Positions 11,060 to 22,192 are shown, counted from the first letter of the stretch. The stretch is DNA of 64,000 nucleotides from Epiperipatus broadwayi (GCA_028023455.1 JAQFVV010000945.1:1-64000), one strand, 5' to 3'. Notes: generated from the letters alone by a model not told the origin. Numbers and translations are program-made.

Positions 11060-13065
11060 ACATTGTAATGAAATTAAATTAGAACTTACAAATCGGTTTC
11101 AAGTATTAGTAGATTCTGAACATGATTCAGATTTAAATGAAATTAATATGAAAATAACTGCTACAGTTTTAAAAACTGCAACAAAGATAGCTGGTAAATA
11201 AAAGCAGCACTTGACTAATAAAATTTCTACTGAGACTAGAGAATTTGCAAAGAAAAAAAAGAATATGAAGATATAAAAAAATAATGCATTAAAGAGGATT
11301 GAATATCTCAAATTTTGTAAATTGGTGTGGAAAAGAGTTGAATATGATATAAGAAAGTATAACTGAACTAGCAAAGAAAGCTGTAGAAAAGAATAAAAGT
11401 CTCAAGAGTATAAAACAACATTTTGGTATTGGTAGGAAATTTATATCTGCAATAAAAAAAGATGGAATTATTACTAAAAAGAGAGATGACATTATGAAAT
11501 GGATAAAAAACTTCTATCAAGAATTATATAGCAATAAAGAACAGATACCTTCTATATCTATTATATTTTCCAAATTGCCCAGAATTTTAAATGAAGAAGT
11601 GAGACATGAAATTAAATTTATGAAGAAAGGAAAATTTCCAGGTAATGATGGAATCATAATTGATATATTAAAAGAAGCAAGTGAAAAAATATTTTTTTTT
11701 AGCAAAGTTATATACCAAATGTCTAAATGATAAAGATATACCAGATGATTGTAAAAATGCAGTATTAATATCAATATTTAAATCAGGTGATAAAGAAGAT
11801 ATTAGAAATTATAGACCTATCAGCCTTTTATCAGTTTTATACAAAATTTTTACCAAGATAATTACAACTCGTCTACAGAGAACATTGGATTTCCACCACC
11901 CAAGAGAACAAGCTGGATTTAAAGTGGTTTTAGTACAGTAGATCATATCCAGGTATTGAGAGAAGTTATAGAAAGGACAAATGAATATGAGTTGTCATTA
12001 TGTTTTGGATTTGTAGATTATGAAAAGGCATTTCATTCTATAAACATTTCTTTAGTGGTTAAAGCATTGGATCATCTAAGGTATAGATCTAGGATATTGT
12101 CATATTTTAAAGAATATTTATAAAAATGCAACAGCAACAATTAGATTACATAATGATACTAAAAAAAGTCAACATTGAGAAGGGTGTAAGACAGGGTGAC
12201 TTTATATCTCCAAAATTTTTTACTGCAGTGCTGTAAGAAGTATTTCCTGGATTAAAATGGGAAGCTAAAAGAGTGAAAGCAAATGGAGATTATTTAAGTC
12301 ATTTAGATTTTGCAGATGATGTAGTGTTTTTTGCGAATAATGCTTTAGAGCTGCAGAAAATGTTGCAAGAGTTATCAGATGAAAGTAGGAAAGTAGGATT
12401 AAAGATTAATGTTAAAAAGACTAAAATAATGTTTAATGGATTTTTAAAAAATATGAAAATAAAGATTAATTATGATGAGTTAGAAAATGTTAATAGATAC
12501 AAATACCTTGGTCAGATTATTAATAAAAAATGGAAACATAATGGACGAAATTAATCATAGAATTAAACTTGGTTGGAGTGCTTTTGGTAGAAATAACTTG
12601 ATACTAAAAGGAAATATGCCTATGTGTTTGAAAAGGAAGGTTTTTAATAAATGTGTTTTACCTATTCTTACTTATTGATCTGAGACTTGGACACTTAAGA
12701 GAAGAGGAATATGGAGATTTCAGACCACTCAAAGAAGTATGGAGAGATGCATGTTAGGAATAACAAGAAGAGATCGAAAACACAATATATAGGTAAGAGA
12801 ACAAACAGTATTACTGACTTCATTAAAAAATTAAAAAACTGAAGTGGAGTTGAGTTTGATATATTGCTAGAAGAGATGATAATAGATAGACAATTAAAAT
12901 CTTAAGCTGGATTCCAAGAGATTGTAAAAGACCACATGTGAGATGGTTGGATGAAATAAGAAAGTGTGCAGGTGTGATGTAGAGAAGAGAAGCAAAACAT
13001 CAGAGATGGATTGAACTTGGAGAGACCTTCGTTGTGCAGTGGACTGATAATAGTTGATGATGATA
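11060..13065 (+). pseudogene. LINE reverse transcriptase and C-terminal tail, frameshifted
   Basis: Reverse transcriptase blocks are readable across three frames: GNDGIIIDILKEA near 11642; NYRPISLL near 11804-11830; FVDYEKAF near 12009 (motif A, Asp present); GVRQGD near 12183 (motif B); FADD at 12309-12320 (motif C catalytic pair); GLKINVKKTKIM near 12400 and YKYLGQI near 12500. Then come ETWTLKRR near 12684, ARRDDN near 12866, and IPRDCKRPHVRW near 12910. At least six stops or frameshifts separate them. The catalytic FADD is intact, but the protein as a whole is not encoded. Confidence 0.85.
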
Positions 13066-13085
13066 ATAATGATGATGATGAAAAT

Positions 13086-13662
13086 ATCATCATCACAAAC
13101 CTTCAGGAAAATACAATATTTTAACTTCTTTATTGCTAAGTAAACCATTTTTTTGACATTCCATAGTGATATTTGGATCATATTTCCAATTTTTTCTTTC
13201 AATAACAAATACTTTATTCTGCATTATATTTCCCCAATTTTAACATTATTATTTTTTAAAATATGTAGAAAAATTATTAAAAACAATACTTCAACTTTGC
13301 AAATATAGAAAAAAAGTAATAAATAGAAATATATAATAGAATAATAGTGTTCATTATTTCACCATTGGCAATATAAATGTGTTTGAAACAAAGTAAAATT
13401 TATTCAAACTCCATTTCTAACATCAAAACAAATTTGTATAAAAGATACATATTTAAATTTTTTAAATTCCATTTATAATTATTGAAACAATGACAAAAAT
13501 GTCCACAGCTATAATGGTTACAAAGATGTTTTTATTTAGCCAATCACAACTTCCTACTCTACCTAATTCCATTCCTACTGACTTTTAATCTTTTTAAAAT
13601 AAATATTTTTAAATAAAATCAGAATTTAAATATTATATTCATATAAAAAAAATTTCATATTT
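13086..13662. other. AT-rich DNA, nothing assigned
   Basis: Low-complexity AT-rich sequence after the LINE tail. No coding or repeat signal recognised. Confidence 0.5.
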
Positions 13663-14728
13663 TTAAAAAGGGTTATAGTATTATGGACAAAGATGCCACT
13701 CAATGGCGTCATTTATGTGCTAAACACATAAAAATGCCATTTCCATGGCTGACAGGTTTGAACCTGCATTTACTATAATACAACTTTTTTGTTGTGTTAC
13801 AGATTGCAGGCCACTTTGTTGCATCGCAGTGCAGCATGTATGTCACATCGCAGCAAATAAATTTGATGAATTCGCACAGTATATACAATCGTTATGGCTT
13901 GGTTGAGAGGGTGTGTGTATTTGAATTGGATGGAAATGTGTTTTTTTATTGAATTTTTTTTTAAAGTATTGAAATGTTTAGATTTTCTTAAGTAATAATT
14001 ATCCAACTCTTTATAACATTCTGTATTGAAGTTTTAAGTGGCAAAATCTTGTCTAGATAGATGTATAAAGGCAGTTGGAATTAGGTAATGCATCAAGTAA
14101 CGTACTGTTTGTAACATTCCATGAGACCAACAAAATGGTGCAGGAAATTGCACATCTTGTTCAATTCTATGAGTTACAAACAACAGAACCCTAACCCTAA
14201 ATCTAACCATAACCCTAAACCTAACCCTAACAACTTTTACTTTTTGTTGTCATTCTATTTGAAGTAAAAAGTAGCGTTAACTGTCAAAGGAAGACTAAGA
14301 AAGTAAAAAATAGTGGTAACACAATAATATCTGTTTCTCTGTATAAATTAAAATGTAAAATGAAGACTAAGAACTTTTACTTTTTGTTTTGATTATGAGT
14401 TTTTAAACAACAACAACAACAAAAAAAGGCATACCCCCCCCAAAAAAAAATCAGATTGAAAATTGTTTTTCTAATAAAGCAAAAAAAAAAAAAAAAACCC
14501 CGAATGAAATTGTAATTTGTTGATTTTATTTTACATTTAATTTATATATGTTAATAAAAAAATATTTAAAAAACATGATTTTTTTTTGTTGTTGTTATTT
14601 TTGCATTACAAAAAACACATCAAAATGATTAAAATCAACAGCCTGGGAATGTTCATATTTTATAGTTTTAGTGTGATAACAGCGCCATCAAGCGGCATCT
14701 TTGTCTATAATACTACAACCTTAAAAAG
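13663..14728. mobile_element. 1.05-kb TIR element with exact 8-bp target duplication
   Basis: The left end (from 13671: GGTTATAGTATTATGGACAA, then AGATGCC) is the inverted copy of the right end (to 14720; reverse complement GGTTGTAGTATTATAGACAA, then AGATGCC), about 40 bp with a few mismatches. Exact TTAAAAAG flanks both sides (13663-13670 and 14721-14728). I see no transposase frame, so it is non-autonomous. An 8-bp duplication fits hAT, Merlin or P-like transposases; the end does not begin with the usual hAT CAG. It encloses a telomere-like tract at 14187-14232. Confidence 0.8.
14187..14232 (+). repeat. Interstitial telomere-like (CCCTAA)n tract
   Basis: Seven imperfect hexamers, including ACCCTAACCCTAA and variants ATCTAACC and ATAACCC. 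TTAGGG is the standard metazoan telomere unit. The tract lies inside a TIR element, not at a chromosome end. Confidence 0.85.
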
Positions 14729-15580
14729 TAGTCATAAATATAAAATAAACAAACTATAAAAAATATGACTTATTTTCAAGAAATTTATAAAAGATGAGCA
14801 CACACAAGCACAATGGCTACTTTGAGAACAAAGAAATTCTCTGTACAACACTGACATCTAGTGATTTTATTTTAAACTAATAAATCAATAAATATTTTAG
14901 TTGCAGTTTTTACTTATCAAATGAATGTAAAACTTGCGAATAAATTTACAAATAACTGAGAGATAGTGAATTTAAGCTGAAGGGCAGATATGCTATTATT
15001 CCACATTAAGAAAAACATTGTACAAAATCACTTGTACAAATTAACATAATTTGCAATAATTAACAGCAAATAAAAGTGATACATCTTGCAGTCCTCGAAT
15101 GATTTACTAAAAAATAAAAATAAATCATATGTAAAAATTGAATATATCTGAGATTCATTAACATCTGGAACAAACTGTAAAAATCAATATTGCCTTGCTC
15201 TCTGAAGGACAATTGATTAACTTAGCTTATAAACTTGAATTAGGATTTTGATTTCCTGCTGTTATATAAAGCATATACACATTTCTATATAAAGATAGTG
15301 ATAAAAATGCTTAAAAATTAAATAAAGCAACTGAATTTAAACAAACAAAAAATTTAGAGAAATGATAAAAAGATTTGTTTCCTTATCTTCCTTCTTCTCT
15401 CTGTCTTTATATGTGCATGCATAAAGAATATATACTTATTATACCAAATGTGTTAACATTAAACTAGTAATATTATATAAGAAAATTCACAGCTTAGTAT
15501 TAGCATATTTGCGTTATTATATATATATATATATTAAGTGTAATAATGCTCAAGGCTAAAAGGTTTTATAACTAATCATT
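14729..15580. other. AT-rich DNA, nothing assigned
   Basis: Contains an (AT)n run near 15518-15534. No gene or known repeat recognised. Confidence 0.5.
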
Positions 15581-16266
15581 AAAAACCAATCAACACTTAG
15601 ACAATCCCAAATTGTTGATCATTATTATCCCAGTATTGACTGGTTATTGTTAAAAGGAAGTTGCCTTGGCAACAGTTTGAAATTGTTGATTGATATTGAG
15701 ATTATCTAAGTGTTGACTGGTTATTGTTAAAAGGAGGTTGCCTTGGCAACAGTTTGAAATTGTTGATTAATATTGGGATTGTCTAAGTGTTGACTGGTTA
15801 TTGTTAAAAGGAGGTTGCCTTGGCAACAGTTTGAAATTGTTGATTGATATTGGGATTGTCTAAGTGTTGACTGGTTATTGTTAAAAGGAGGTTGCCTTGG
15901 CAACAGTTTGAAATTGTTGATTGATATTGGGATTGTCTAAGTGTTGACTGGTTATTGTTAAAAGGAGGTTACCTTGGCAACAGTTTGAAATTGTTGATTG
16001 ATATTGGGATTGTCTAAGTGTTGATTGGTTATTGTTAAAAGGAGGTTGCCTTGGCAACAGTTTGAAATTGTTGATTGATATTGGGATTGTCTAAGTGTTG
16101 ACTGGTTATTGTTAAAAGGAGGTTGCCTTGGCAACAGTTTGAAATTGTTGATTGATATTGGGATTGTCTAAGTGTTGACTGGTTATTGTTAAAAGGAGGT
16201 TGACTTGACAACTGTTTGAAATTGTTGATTGTTATTTTGGGTTTCTCTAAGTGCTGATTGGTTTTT
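15581..16266. repeat. 77-bp tandem array inside short TIRs, X-box in each unit
   Basis: About eight units with a period of exactly 77 bp (landmark TTGCCTTGGC at 15661, 15738, 15815, 15892, 16046, 16123). The array is bracketed by 21-bp inverted ends, AAAAACCAATCAACACTTAG from 15581 and its inverted match ending at 16266 with one mismatch. I infer a MITE whose interior expanded. Each unit holds the palindrome GTTGCCTTGGCAAC, which fits the RFX X-box consensus. The fifth copy reads GTTACCTTGGCAAC; the eighth (16199) is degraded. Confidence 0.9.
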
Positions 16267-16269
16267 GAT

Positions 16270-16800
16270 GACATACATATATATGCAAATTCTTAGACAT
16301 TATATATTAATACATTTCAAGGCTAACATGGTGGCAGTTGCACTAAAAATTAGAATTACCCCAATCATATTTGCAAGAAGATTTTATTATTCATTCTAAA
16401 TTCCAGCAGTTCTTAATATTAAAACTGATAATTGTAATCTTCAGGACTGCTATGATGCCGAGACATAAAAATCTAATTTCAGCATCTCTTCTTACAAAAA
16501 ACTTATGTACTACTTGACTAATATAAAATGAGCAGATTTAACCTCCATTTCATTCATACACTTGTGGTATTAGTATGAGGTATTCTTGAAAAGAAGCATG
16601 AAAAATTGTTCTTGACTCGATTCCCTACTATTGTGCTAGAACAGCATAAGACGTTCACTTATTGATTAACATTGAATGTGGACTGATTTGACCACTTTAA
16701 AATAAGTCTATACTGGAGAACAGATTAAAAAGACAATCTTAAGTCATCAAATGGTTCATTGTTCAAGAGTTTGTAAAAACAATAGGCATTCCAAGTGACA
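16270..16800. other. AT-rich DNA, nothing assigned
   Basis: No coding frame or repeat landmark recognised. Confidence 0.45.
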
Positions 16801-16814
16801 GAGGTATGCTACAA

Positions 16815-17050
16815 TCTAGGGATCTTTAGCTCCAGCAGCATTGGAAGTGAGTTATGTCACAATATATCACTTCCAATGCCTCTGGAGCTGAACATACATA
16901 GATTGTGGCATAACTTTGTTACTTACAATGCCTCTGGAGCAGACCTTCAGCTCCAGAGACATCGAAAGTTACAGAGTTATGCCACAATATATGGGCATTC
17001 AGCTCCAGAGGCATCGGAAGTGACAGATTTACGCCTCAATCTATGGTCTT
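16815..17050. repeat. Cluster of short units in alternating orientation
   Basis: A core of about 25 bp (CAGCTCCAGAGGCATCGGAA) occurs five times. It is forward near 16829, 16948 and 16999, and inverted near 16868 and 16921. Paired inverted copies should fold. The 118-residue frame over the region is made of these units and is not taken as a gene. Confidence 0.65.
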
Positions 17051-17159
17051 TCTCTTCCAAGAGTTCACAATTCTATCATAGCATTAATCTATACAGGAGG
17101 AAATATATTATAAAAATGTATATAAAAAAAAAGAGATTAATTTTATTTTAATCATCACA

Positions 17160-17560
17160 AAACAGTTTTTATAATGTAGTAAGAATTATTTTTGTTAGAA
17201 ATACATCAAAGATTTTTTTTTATTAAATAATTTTTATATACATATGGTTTTAATCTTCAGAAGTTCATAAGAAGTTACAATGCAAGACCTGAGACCACCA
17301 GAATTGATTCTTAAACTTCCTGATCTTCAGTTGCACATTCTACCAACTGCCCCAAAATATGCAAGGTAGGTCACATATAATAAGAATAGACAGGCACTCA
17401 TAAACGAGAGTGGCCAGTTCTGACTGCAAGTCAAAAAAAAAAGGAGAGGAAAACCAAAGCTGCTTTACAAACGATATAAACAAATCTATGGACCACATAT
17501 ATGTGATAGATGCTGGCCCATTTTTCTGTTTACTTGATATTTTTCAATGTTATCTTTTAA
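17160..17560. other. AT-rich DNA with a diverged dispersed repeat
   Basis: The piece from about 17258 (AGAAGTTCATAAGAAGTTACA, then CCACCAGAATTGATTC) resembles the 147-bp family at 18.5-19.7 kb. Otherwise nothing recognised. Confidence 0.4.
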
Positions 17561-18190
17561 GGTTTTATTTCTGAAGTACTTCAACACCATGTCCAATTGT
17601 AGCTGTCAAATGTATTTGTCTAATTGTATTCTATTCTTTGCCACATCTTTCTGATGGCAACAATCAACATTATATGTCTTTAGAATGTCTTTAAGACAAT
17701 CCTTATAAAGTAGATGTGCTCTACCTCTCCTGCGAAATTCATTTTCAATTTCACCACACTCTTTTAGGATGTCTTCCATTCTTTATTCATTTTATAAATC
17801 CAATTCAATGAAGACATGATTTTACAGCAAGTTGAAGAATATATTGACTGATTTTATGATCTTTATTGTTAAAGTTTTCCAGGGCATCTTATCTTTAATG
17901 CCTTTATATTATACCAAGAGGCTGTCCACGTTTCACAACCATACAATAAATTAGATAAAATAATAGCTTTATATGCAGCTAACTTACTTGCAGTAATCAT
18001 TTCTTTGTGATGAAGTATTCAATCTTTTAGTGTGTTAAAAACTGCAGCAACACATTACAGTAAGTGATGGATCTCAACATCTAAGTCAATCTTTTTACTC
18101 ATAAAACTATCAGGATATTTAAACTGGTTTATATTCTCAAGTTGATACCATTAAGTACATTCTGATTCTGTAATGCAGCTTTTGAACTGA
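17560..18190 (-). pseudogene. Second LINE type, C-terminal fragment
   Basis: On the minus strand the sequence reads AAYKAIILSNLLYGCETWT (about 18000-17915), the conserved block after reverse transcriptase in many non-LTR elements. After frameshifts it continues to FRRRGRAHLLYKDCLKD and VAKNRIQLDKY, a typical tail. Stops and frameshifts are frequent. The wording differs from the RTE copies at 10-13 kb, so this is a separate LINE family; the clade is not resolved. Confidence 0.7.
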
Positions 18191-18509
18191 AAAAATAGCA
18201 TCACATGTAATAAGAGCAGACATTGATTGCTCTGTATGGTTTAGTGCAGTGGGGATGGTTTTAATCCTAGGGCTCAAAATTCATAATCATGATTAGGTGA
18301 GTCACTTCTGGTGCCAGAACTGATCAAGAACTATTGATCAAGAAACTATTCAATTACTAATAATGAAATTAAATATTGGTAGGAGGAGAGCTTACATATC
18401 AGATTTAAAGATAATGTGATGAAACTTACAGATAATGAGGAAGAACAGAATATGAAGTAGAAAAGTTGAACTTCCTAAAATAAAATAAGCAAATGAAGTT
18501 ATATTGTTC

Positions 18510-19690
18510 TGGGATTCATAAGAAGTTTGAGCATAAGAAATTCCAGAACTATCATCGATCTAAGGATGTTACATTTATTGCTCAGAAGTCTTAAAAAAGA
18601 TAAAGCATTGGAAGTACTGGAACTGGAATTGATGCAAGAATCTTATGCCACTAGTTGGGAGTTTGTATGACATTCAAGCCCTGGAAGTGCCAGCACATAA
18701 ACTGATCCAAGGAGCTTACATTATTGCTGAGCAGTCTGTAAGAAGTTAGAGCACTGAAAGTGCTGGAACTGGAATTGATCTCAGAATCTTATGCTACTGG
18801 TTGGGAATTTGTAAGAAGTTCAGGTCCTGAAAGTGTCCAAATATAAACTGATCCAAGGACCTTGCATTATTGCTCAGAAGTCCATAAGAAGCTAGAGCAT
18901 TGGAAGTGCTGGAACTGGAATCGATGTAAGAATCTTATGAATACTGGTTGGGAGTTTGTAAGAAGTTCAGGTCCTGGAAGTGTCCAAATATAAACTGATC
19001 CAAGGACCTTGCATTATTGCTCAGAAGTCCATAAGAAGCTAGAGCATTGGAAGTGCTGGAACTGGAATCGATGTAAGAATCTTATGAATACTGGTTGGGA
19101 GTTTGTAAGAAGTTCAGGTCCTGGAAGTGTCCAAATATAAACTGATCCAAGGACCTTGCATTATTGCTCAGAAGTCCATAAGAAGCTAGAGCATTGGAAG
19201 TGCTGGAACTGGAATCGATGTAAGAATCTTATGAATACTGGTTGGGAGTTTGTAAGAAGTTCAGGTCCTGGAAGTGTCCAAATATAAACTGATCCAAGGA
19301 CCTTGCATTATTGCTCAGAAGTCCATAAGAAGCTAGAGCATTGGAAGTGCTGGAACTGGAATCGATGTAAGAATCTTATGAATACTGGTTGGGAGTTTGT
19401 AAGAAGTTCAGGTCCTGGAAGTGTCCAAATATAAACTGATCCAAGGACCTTGCATTATTGCTCAGAAGTCCATAAGAAGCTAGAGCATTGGAAGTGCTGG
19501 AACTGGAATCGATGTAAGAATCTTATGAATACTGGTTGGAAGTTTGTAAGAAGTTCAGGTCCTGGAAGTGCCAGCACATGAACTGATCCAAGGATTTTAC
19601 ATTATTGCTCAGTAGTCCATAAGGAGTTAGAGCATTGGAAGTGCTGGAACTGGAATTTGTCAGAATCTTATGCTACCGGTTGGGAGTTTG
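18510..19690 (+). repeat. 147-bp tandem array
   Basis: Eight units. The landmark TCAGAAG or its variant falls at 18582, 18728, 18874, 19021, 19168, 19315, 19462 and 19609, giving steps of 146-147 bp. The five central units are near-identical and the edges diverged, as expected of unequal exchange. Each unit contains CTGGAACTGGAATCGATG and CAAGGACCTTGCATTATTGC. Related single copies are scattered (9.13, 17.26, 19.85 and 59.65 kb). Confidence 0.92.
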
Positions 19691-20300
19691 TAAGTTTACA
19701 GTCCAGAATCTGAAACTTTACCATTGCATTGAACCATGCATGTAAAAGGGAAAAATCTTTAAAATGTAAACCATTAGTCAATTTTACACAGTTCATACCG
19801 GTGATTGTAACTACAGCAATAAAATAATAATAATTGATTTCTACCTGAGGGTTTGTACAAAGTTTGAGCAGCAAAAGCAGCAGAGGTGGACAATTTTGAA
19901 CTCCAGAAAACTGCAACAACAAAAAGACCTAAAGAGTACTTTAGTTTATGAATGGTATATGATCAAAAAGCTGTAGAATTAATAGTACTTTCAAATATAA
20001 GGCCAGTCAGTTACGAGATAATGGAAGTGGCTAAATATTAAGAATCCGAATCGTATGAGTTAGACAAGCTTTCTCATTTGTTTCCATTTGTGGTCTTTGA
20101 AGTTAAATGTAGGTTTGTAATATGTTTTGTTTGTTATGCATTTATAAGCATAGCAAAACTTGGCCAATTAAAAAAACTGAGTAAGTGATTAAGTTTTACG
20201 AAAATGTAGATTTGGCAAATTTTCAAAATCTAAACAAGATGAGCCAAAATCAGTACCTATTCCCTCAAAAAATAAAGAAAGGCACGATAAGAAAAATAGC
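19691..20300. other. Diverged repeat flank and AT-rich DNA
   Basis: 19850-19925 is one more diverged unit of the 147-bp family. From 20000 to 20300 I see no clear coding signal; it may hold the decayed start of the hAT relic. Confidence 0.4.
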
Positions 20301-20335
20301 AGAGAATGAGTGTATATGCAGTGGAAACTCAATAT

Positions 20336-20800
20336 TCAATGTTTAATATGATTTTGAAGAAGATTCACGAATCCCTTTTCCTTTCTGATCATTGCACGGC
20401 TGGCATCAGTAGTTACACTAAAAATTTTATTTATGTTAATTTTCTGATTTTCAAAATAATTGAAAAATGCAGTGAAAATGTCATGTCCTTTTGTTGTACC
20501 AGTGAGAGGAATCAAGCAACACAATTCTTCATAAATATGATTGTTGTCACAATATCATGCAACTATTGCTAAGTATGCCACCCCATTTACATCTGTGCTT
20601 TCATCAACAGCAACACTGAATGCAACAGCTTGATGTAAACTGGTTTACTGTTTTGTTGTTACATCTTCAGCCATGTCAGTTATTCTTTTTTGAATTGATC
20701 TTGCAAAAATTTCATAACAAGGCTTGAATTCTGTAATGGACACTGTCGTTAAGTTTCTCATTCTTCATTGACGCATAGGCAATTTAAATCCCTTTTGCAA
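20336..20800 (-). pseudogene. hAT transposase, middle part, inverted segment
   Basis: The minus strand encodes a domesticable ZBED5/GTF2IRD2-like hAT core. It reads RSIQKRITDMAEDV near 20690, FSVAVDESTDVNGVAYLAI near 20600 (first catalytic Asp region), then PLTGTTKGHDIFTAFF, then FSVTTDASRAMIRKEKGFV (second Asp region), breaking off at 20336. A stop interrupts it near 20650. The next part of the protein is not found downstream on this strand. Instead the C-terminal half lies on the opposite strand from 20863, so an inversion split the gene, or two copies abut head to head. Confidence 0.8.
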
Positions 20801-20862
20801 GAAATGAATAGTGCATATATGGACCTCCCTCTATACAGCAATGTTCATTGGATTAGTTAAGG

Positions 20863-21650
20863 TAATTTCTTGAACAGGTTTGTATTATATCTGAAAGAAA
20901 TCAAGATGCTTCTTGATGAAAAAGAACAACATTATCCGTAAATAAATGATGAAGACTGGTTATGCAAATTGATGTTTCTGACTGATATAACTCAACACCT
21001 GAATAAGTTAAACTTGCATTTGCAAAGGAAGAACTTTTTTAATACTGGAAAGGATTTGCATCAAAATTAGATATATTTTGGCATGATATTTACCACTAAC
21101 ACCTACAAGTACTTTCCAAATGTAAATACCCATGCAAATCAATTTAACATTAACAGAGATGAACTTCAAAAATACATTGAAGCTCTCAGAGAATTTTCAA
21201 ATGATGTGAAGACTTCCAAATACACACACTCATATTTTCTTTCTTTATCAAACCTGACCTAATTGATTTAAAGATGACTCCACTGGATTTATCTTTTTTT
21301 GAGTAGATGTATATTGATAGTTTTGAAATGGAATTGATCGAATTAATGTCATCAGAATTGTGGAAAACTAAATTTGTAGAATTGCAGAACATTCTTGAAG
21401 GGAACTGCCTAGAAAAGTCGCTGTCATTCTCAATTGTTGGACATCATTATGTGAAGATTTAATTCTTTGAAAAAAAAAAAAACTGCTTGTGTTCTGCTTT
21501 CGGCATTTGGTTCAATTTACTTATATGAACAAATTTTTTCACGTATGAAAAATATTTTGAGTTCACAAAGAAGTTGTCTAATACCTGAACATTCAGAAGC
21601 ATGTGTGAAGCTAAAAGTGACCAATTACATACCTGACATTGAGCAAAGAG
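20863..21650 (+). pseudogene. hAT transposase, C-terminal part
   Basis: The plus strand reads LKEIKMLLDEKEQHYP, then DEDWLCKLMFLTDITQHLNK and LNLHLQRKNF (20880-21040), and after many stops the hAT dimerisation region LSAFGSIYLYEQIFSRMKN (about 21490-21550) followed by LIPEHSEACVKLKVTNYIPD. These blocks are the C-terminal half of ZBED5/FAM200/GTF2IRD2-type hAT transposases. Together with the minus segment just upstream it accounts for most of one transposase. A hAT-type end lies at 22625-22639. Broken. Confidence 0.82.
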
Positions 21651-21737
21651 GTAAGTGGCTAATCATATTAGAATTCACGATAATTTTTTCTTATTTAAGT
21701 TATGTAAAATTAAGAGCGTGCTAATAGCTCTAAGCAA

Positions 21738-22192
21738 GCTTTTTTTTAATGATAAATGCTACTACAAGAGAAGACATTCAAATCATTTTTATCTTGGATT
21801 GTCCCCATCCCCAGACCGGTTTCGACCTATGGGTCTCTTCAGTGAGGAGTTGGGACATTAGATTTAAAAAACCAATTCAAGCAAAGCATTTATCTAAAAG
21901 TTAATTGTTAGAAGAAGATCTGAAACTTTTAGACATCTACATGTCTTTAAAGTCAGCTCTCCAACTGAAAAAATCATATGGGCCTGAACTACTTTAAAGA
22001 CATGTAGATGTCTAAAAGTTTCAGATCTTCTTCTAACAATTAACTTTTAGATAAATGCTTTGCTTGAGTTGGTTTTTTAAATCTAATGTCCCAATCCTCA
22101 CTGAAGAGACTAGGTCAGGTCTGGGGATGGGGAAATAAGATAAAAATGATTTGAATGTCTTCTTGTAATAGATTTATCATTAAAAAAAAAGC
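21738..22192. repeat. Foldback element with a hammerhead arm, inserted in the hAT relic
   Basis: The arms (about 21738-21957 and 21993-22192) are inverted copies over roughly 200 bp, separated by a ~36-nt loop. The shared core TTTAAAGACATGTAGATGTC brackets the loop. The left arm carries an intact-looking hammerhead on the minus strand (21801-21856). The right arm has the matching CTGAAGA (22101-22107), but a deletion removed the GAAA core. Confidence 0.88.
21801..21856 (-). ncRNA. Hammerhead ribozyme, type I architecture, complete core
   Basis: Reading the minus strand from 21856: outer stem I GTCCC (21856-21852); inner stem I CCTCA (21847-21843); CTGAAGA = CUGANGA core (21842-21836); stem II GACC-CATA-GGTC (21835-21824); GAAA (21823-21820). 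Stem III is the palindrome ACCGGT (21820-21815), whose first A is the last of GAAA. The NUH site GUC ends at 21814, and the returning stem I is TGGGG (21813-21809) and GGGAC (21805-21801). Every invariant position of the hammerhead consensus is met, both parts of stem I pair, and the internal loop in stem I faces a 4-nt stem II loop, as in natural fast-cleaving ribozymes. The very short palindromic stem III resembles HHRs of Penelope-like elements and retrozymes, which may act as dimers. Cleavage is predicted between minus positions 21814 and 21813. Self-cleavage itself is inferred. Confidence 0.88.

Larger units (their letters stand above)
10150..13085 (+). mobile_element. Nearly full-length, decayed RTE-clade LINE
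   Basis: About 2.9 kb holds, in order, an AP-type endonuclease, a reverse transcriptase and the WAGH-type C-terminal tail, the RTE organisation. It ends in a (GAT)n/(AAT)n tract near 13060-13085. The coding region is split across frames by stops and indels, so it cannot encode an intact protein. Translation should begin near 10273: GTYNCRSLSSEGRLKELDK reads into the endonuclease after a frameshift near 10340. A second 3' copy lies at 9.5 kb, a minus copy at 57.7-58.3 kb and a decayed plus copy at 23.6-24.6 kb. The family has therefore been active several times here. Confidence 0.85.

Noticed and set aside
19929-19936. ACCTAAAG resembling GCCTAAAG after the hAT right end, as a target duplication
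   Set aside because: No hAT-type left end follows it, so an 8-base near-match is not enough.
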